A DNA stretch of 64,000 nucleotides from NCBI GenBank assembly GCA_026745465.1, contig JACYXH010000175.1, positions 1,907,501 through 1,971,500 of the forward strand, in the 5' to 3' direction. The notes under the pieces were generated by a model. That model was not told where the DNA came from. It saw only the letters and a program-made list of their open reading frames with translations, and did no database searches. Source of the DNA: Lota lota (Eukaryota > Chordata > Actinopteri > Gadiformes > Lotidae). A program made the position numbers and the translations under genes. Shown here in pieces: positions 52,186 through 64,000 of the stretch (position 1 is the first letter of the stretch; the number at the start of each line of letters is the position of its first letter).

Positions 52186-52447
52186 TTTATTTAGTTGCAA
52201 TAAATCTAAAGTATATTCAGATAATTGGATTAATCCTTGTGTTCTGTTTAAGCTTCAAACACAGCTGGCCACATCTTGACTTGAGCCAGCCGGCTATATT
52301 AGGTCTTCAGATTGCAAAGTGGGTGTCATTTATCACACAGGCAACAATCTTAGTGAGATAAGGTAGCGTGAGATGGAGCCACCTGCACTGGCCTTGGCGA
52401 GTGTAAATATCCCGGTTAAAACCTTGTGAATTCAAGTCAAATCCATT
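52186..52447 (-). other. cacna1s: CACNA1S 3' untranslated region
   Basis: Short AT-rich stretch after the stop. AATAAA on the minus strand (TTTATT at 52186-52191) is a candidate poly(A) signal about 260 nt downstream of the stop codon. Confidence 0.5.
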
Positions 52448-63969
<11,522 letters not shown>

Positions 63970-64000
63970 CTGTTATCTCCAGAATCAAGGAAACCAACGC

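Overview
The window is vertebrate nuclear DNA, almost certainly from a ray-finned (teleost) fish. Two large split genes with GT-AG introns lie tail to tail. Both encode proteins close to human RERE and CACNA1S but with fish-like divergence. The introns are full of (CA)n/(TG)n and (TC)n tracts, long runs of C or G, and tRNA-derived SINE-like repeats. There are no operons, bacterial genes, CRISPR arrays or prophages.

Region 1-47355 (+ strand): RERE (atrophin-2, a nuclear co-repressor scaffold). I traced 19 coding exons, from inside the BAH domain (7802) to the stop codon (45131-45133). Their summed length is exactly 4230 nt (1409 codons plus stop) with every phase matching. The first 7.8 kb is upstream intron. 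Domain order is BAH (C-terminal part), ELM2, SANT, GATA-type zinc finger, a proline-rich atrophin region in one 1.4-kb exon, RE/ER dipeptide repeats, and a conserved atrophin C-terminus. A candidate internal promoter and alternative first coding exon (11829-11854) would give a protein lacking the BAH domain. One intron is GC-AG. Another holds a ~3-kb element flanked by ~0.6-kb inverted arms. The 3' UTR carries a 126-bp TG tract and ends near an AATAAA at 47329.

Region 47356-52185: intergenic, with microsatellites, C/G runs, two perfect hairpins, and a weak candidate + strand first exon (52060-52173).

Region 52186-64000 (- strand): a CACNA1S-type gene, the skeletal-muscle L-type calcium channel alpha-1 subunit and voltage sensor of excitation-contraction coupling. 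I traced 31 coding exons, from the end of repeat II S6 at the window edge to the stop codon at 52448. They total 1192 codons plus stop, in frame. They cover the II-III loop with the skeletal coupling motif, all of repeats III and IV, the EF-hand-like and IQ regions, and the C-tail. The 5' part of the gene is outside the window.

The channel gene has several splice-junction oddities. One exon start appears to have moved after a 1-nt insertion. One C-terminal exon needs a CG instead of an AG acceptor. Two independent short tandem duplications copied an exon end plus its donor into the following intron. Which teleost duplicate (a or b) of either gene this is cannot be settled from the sequence alone. 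The two genes work in different settings (transcriptional co-repression; muscle membrane voltage sensing), and nothing here suggests a joint function.
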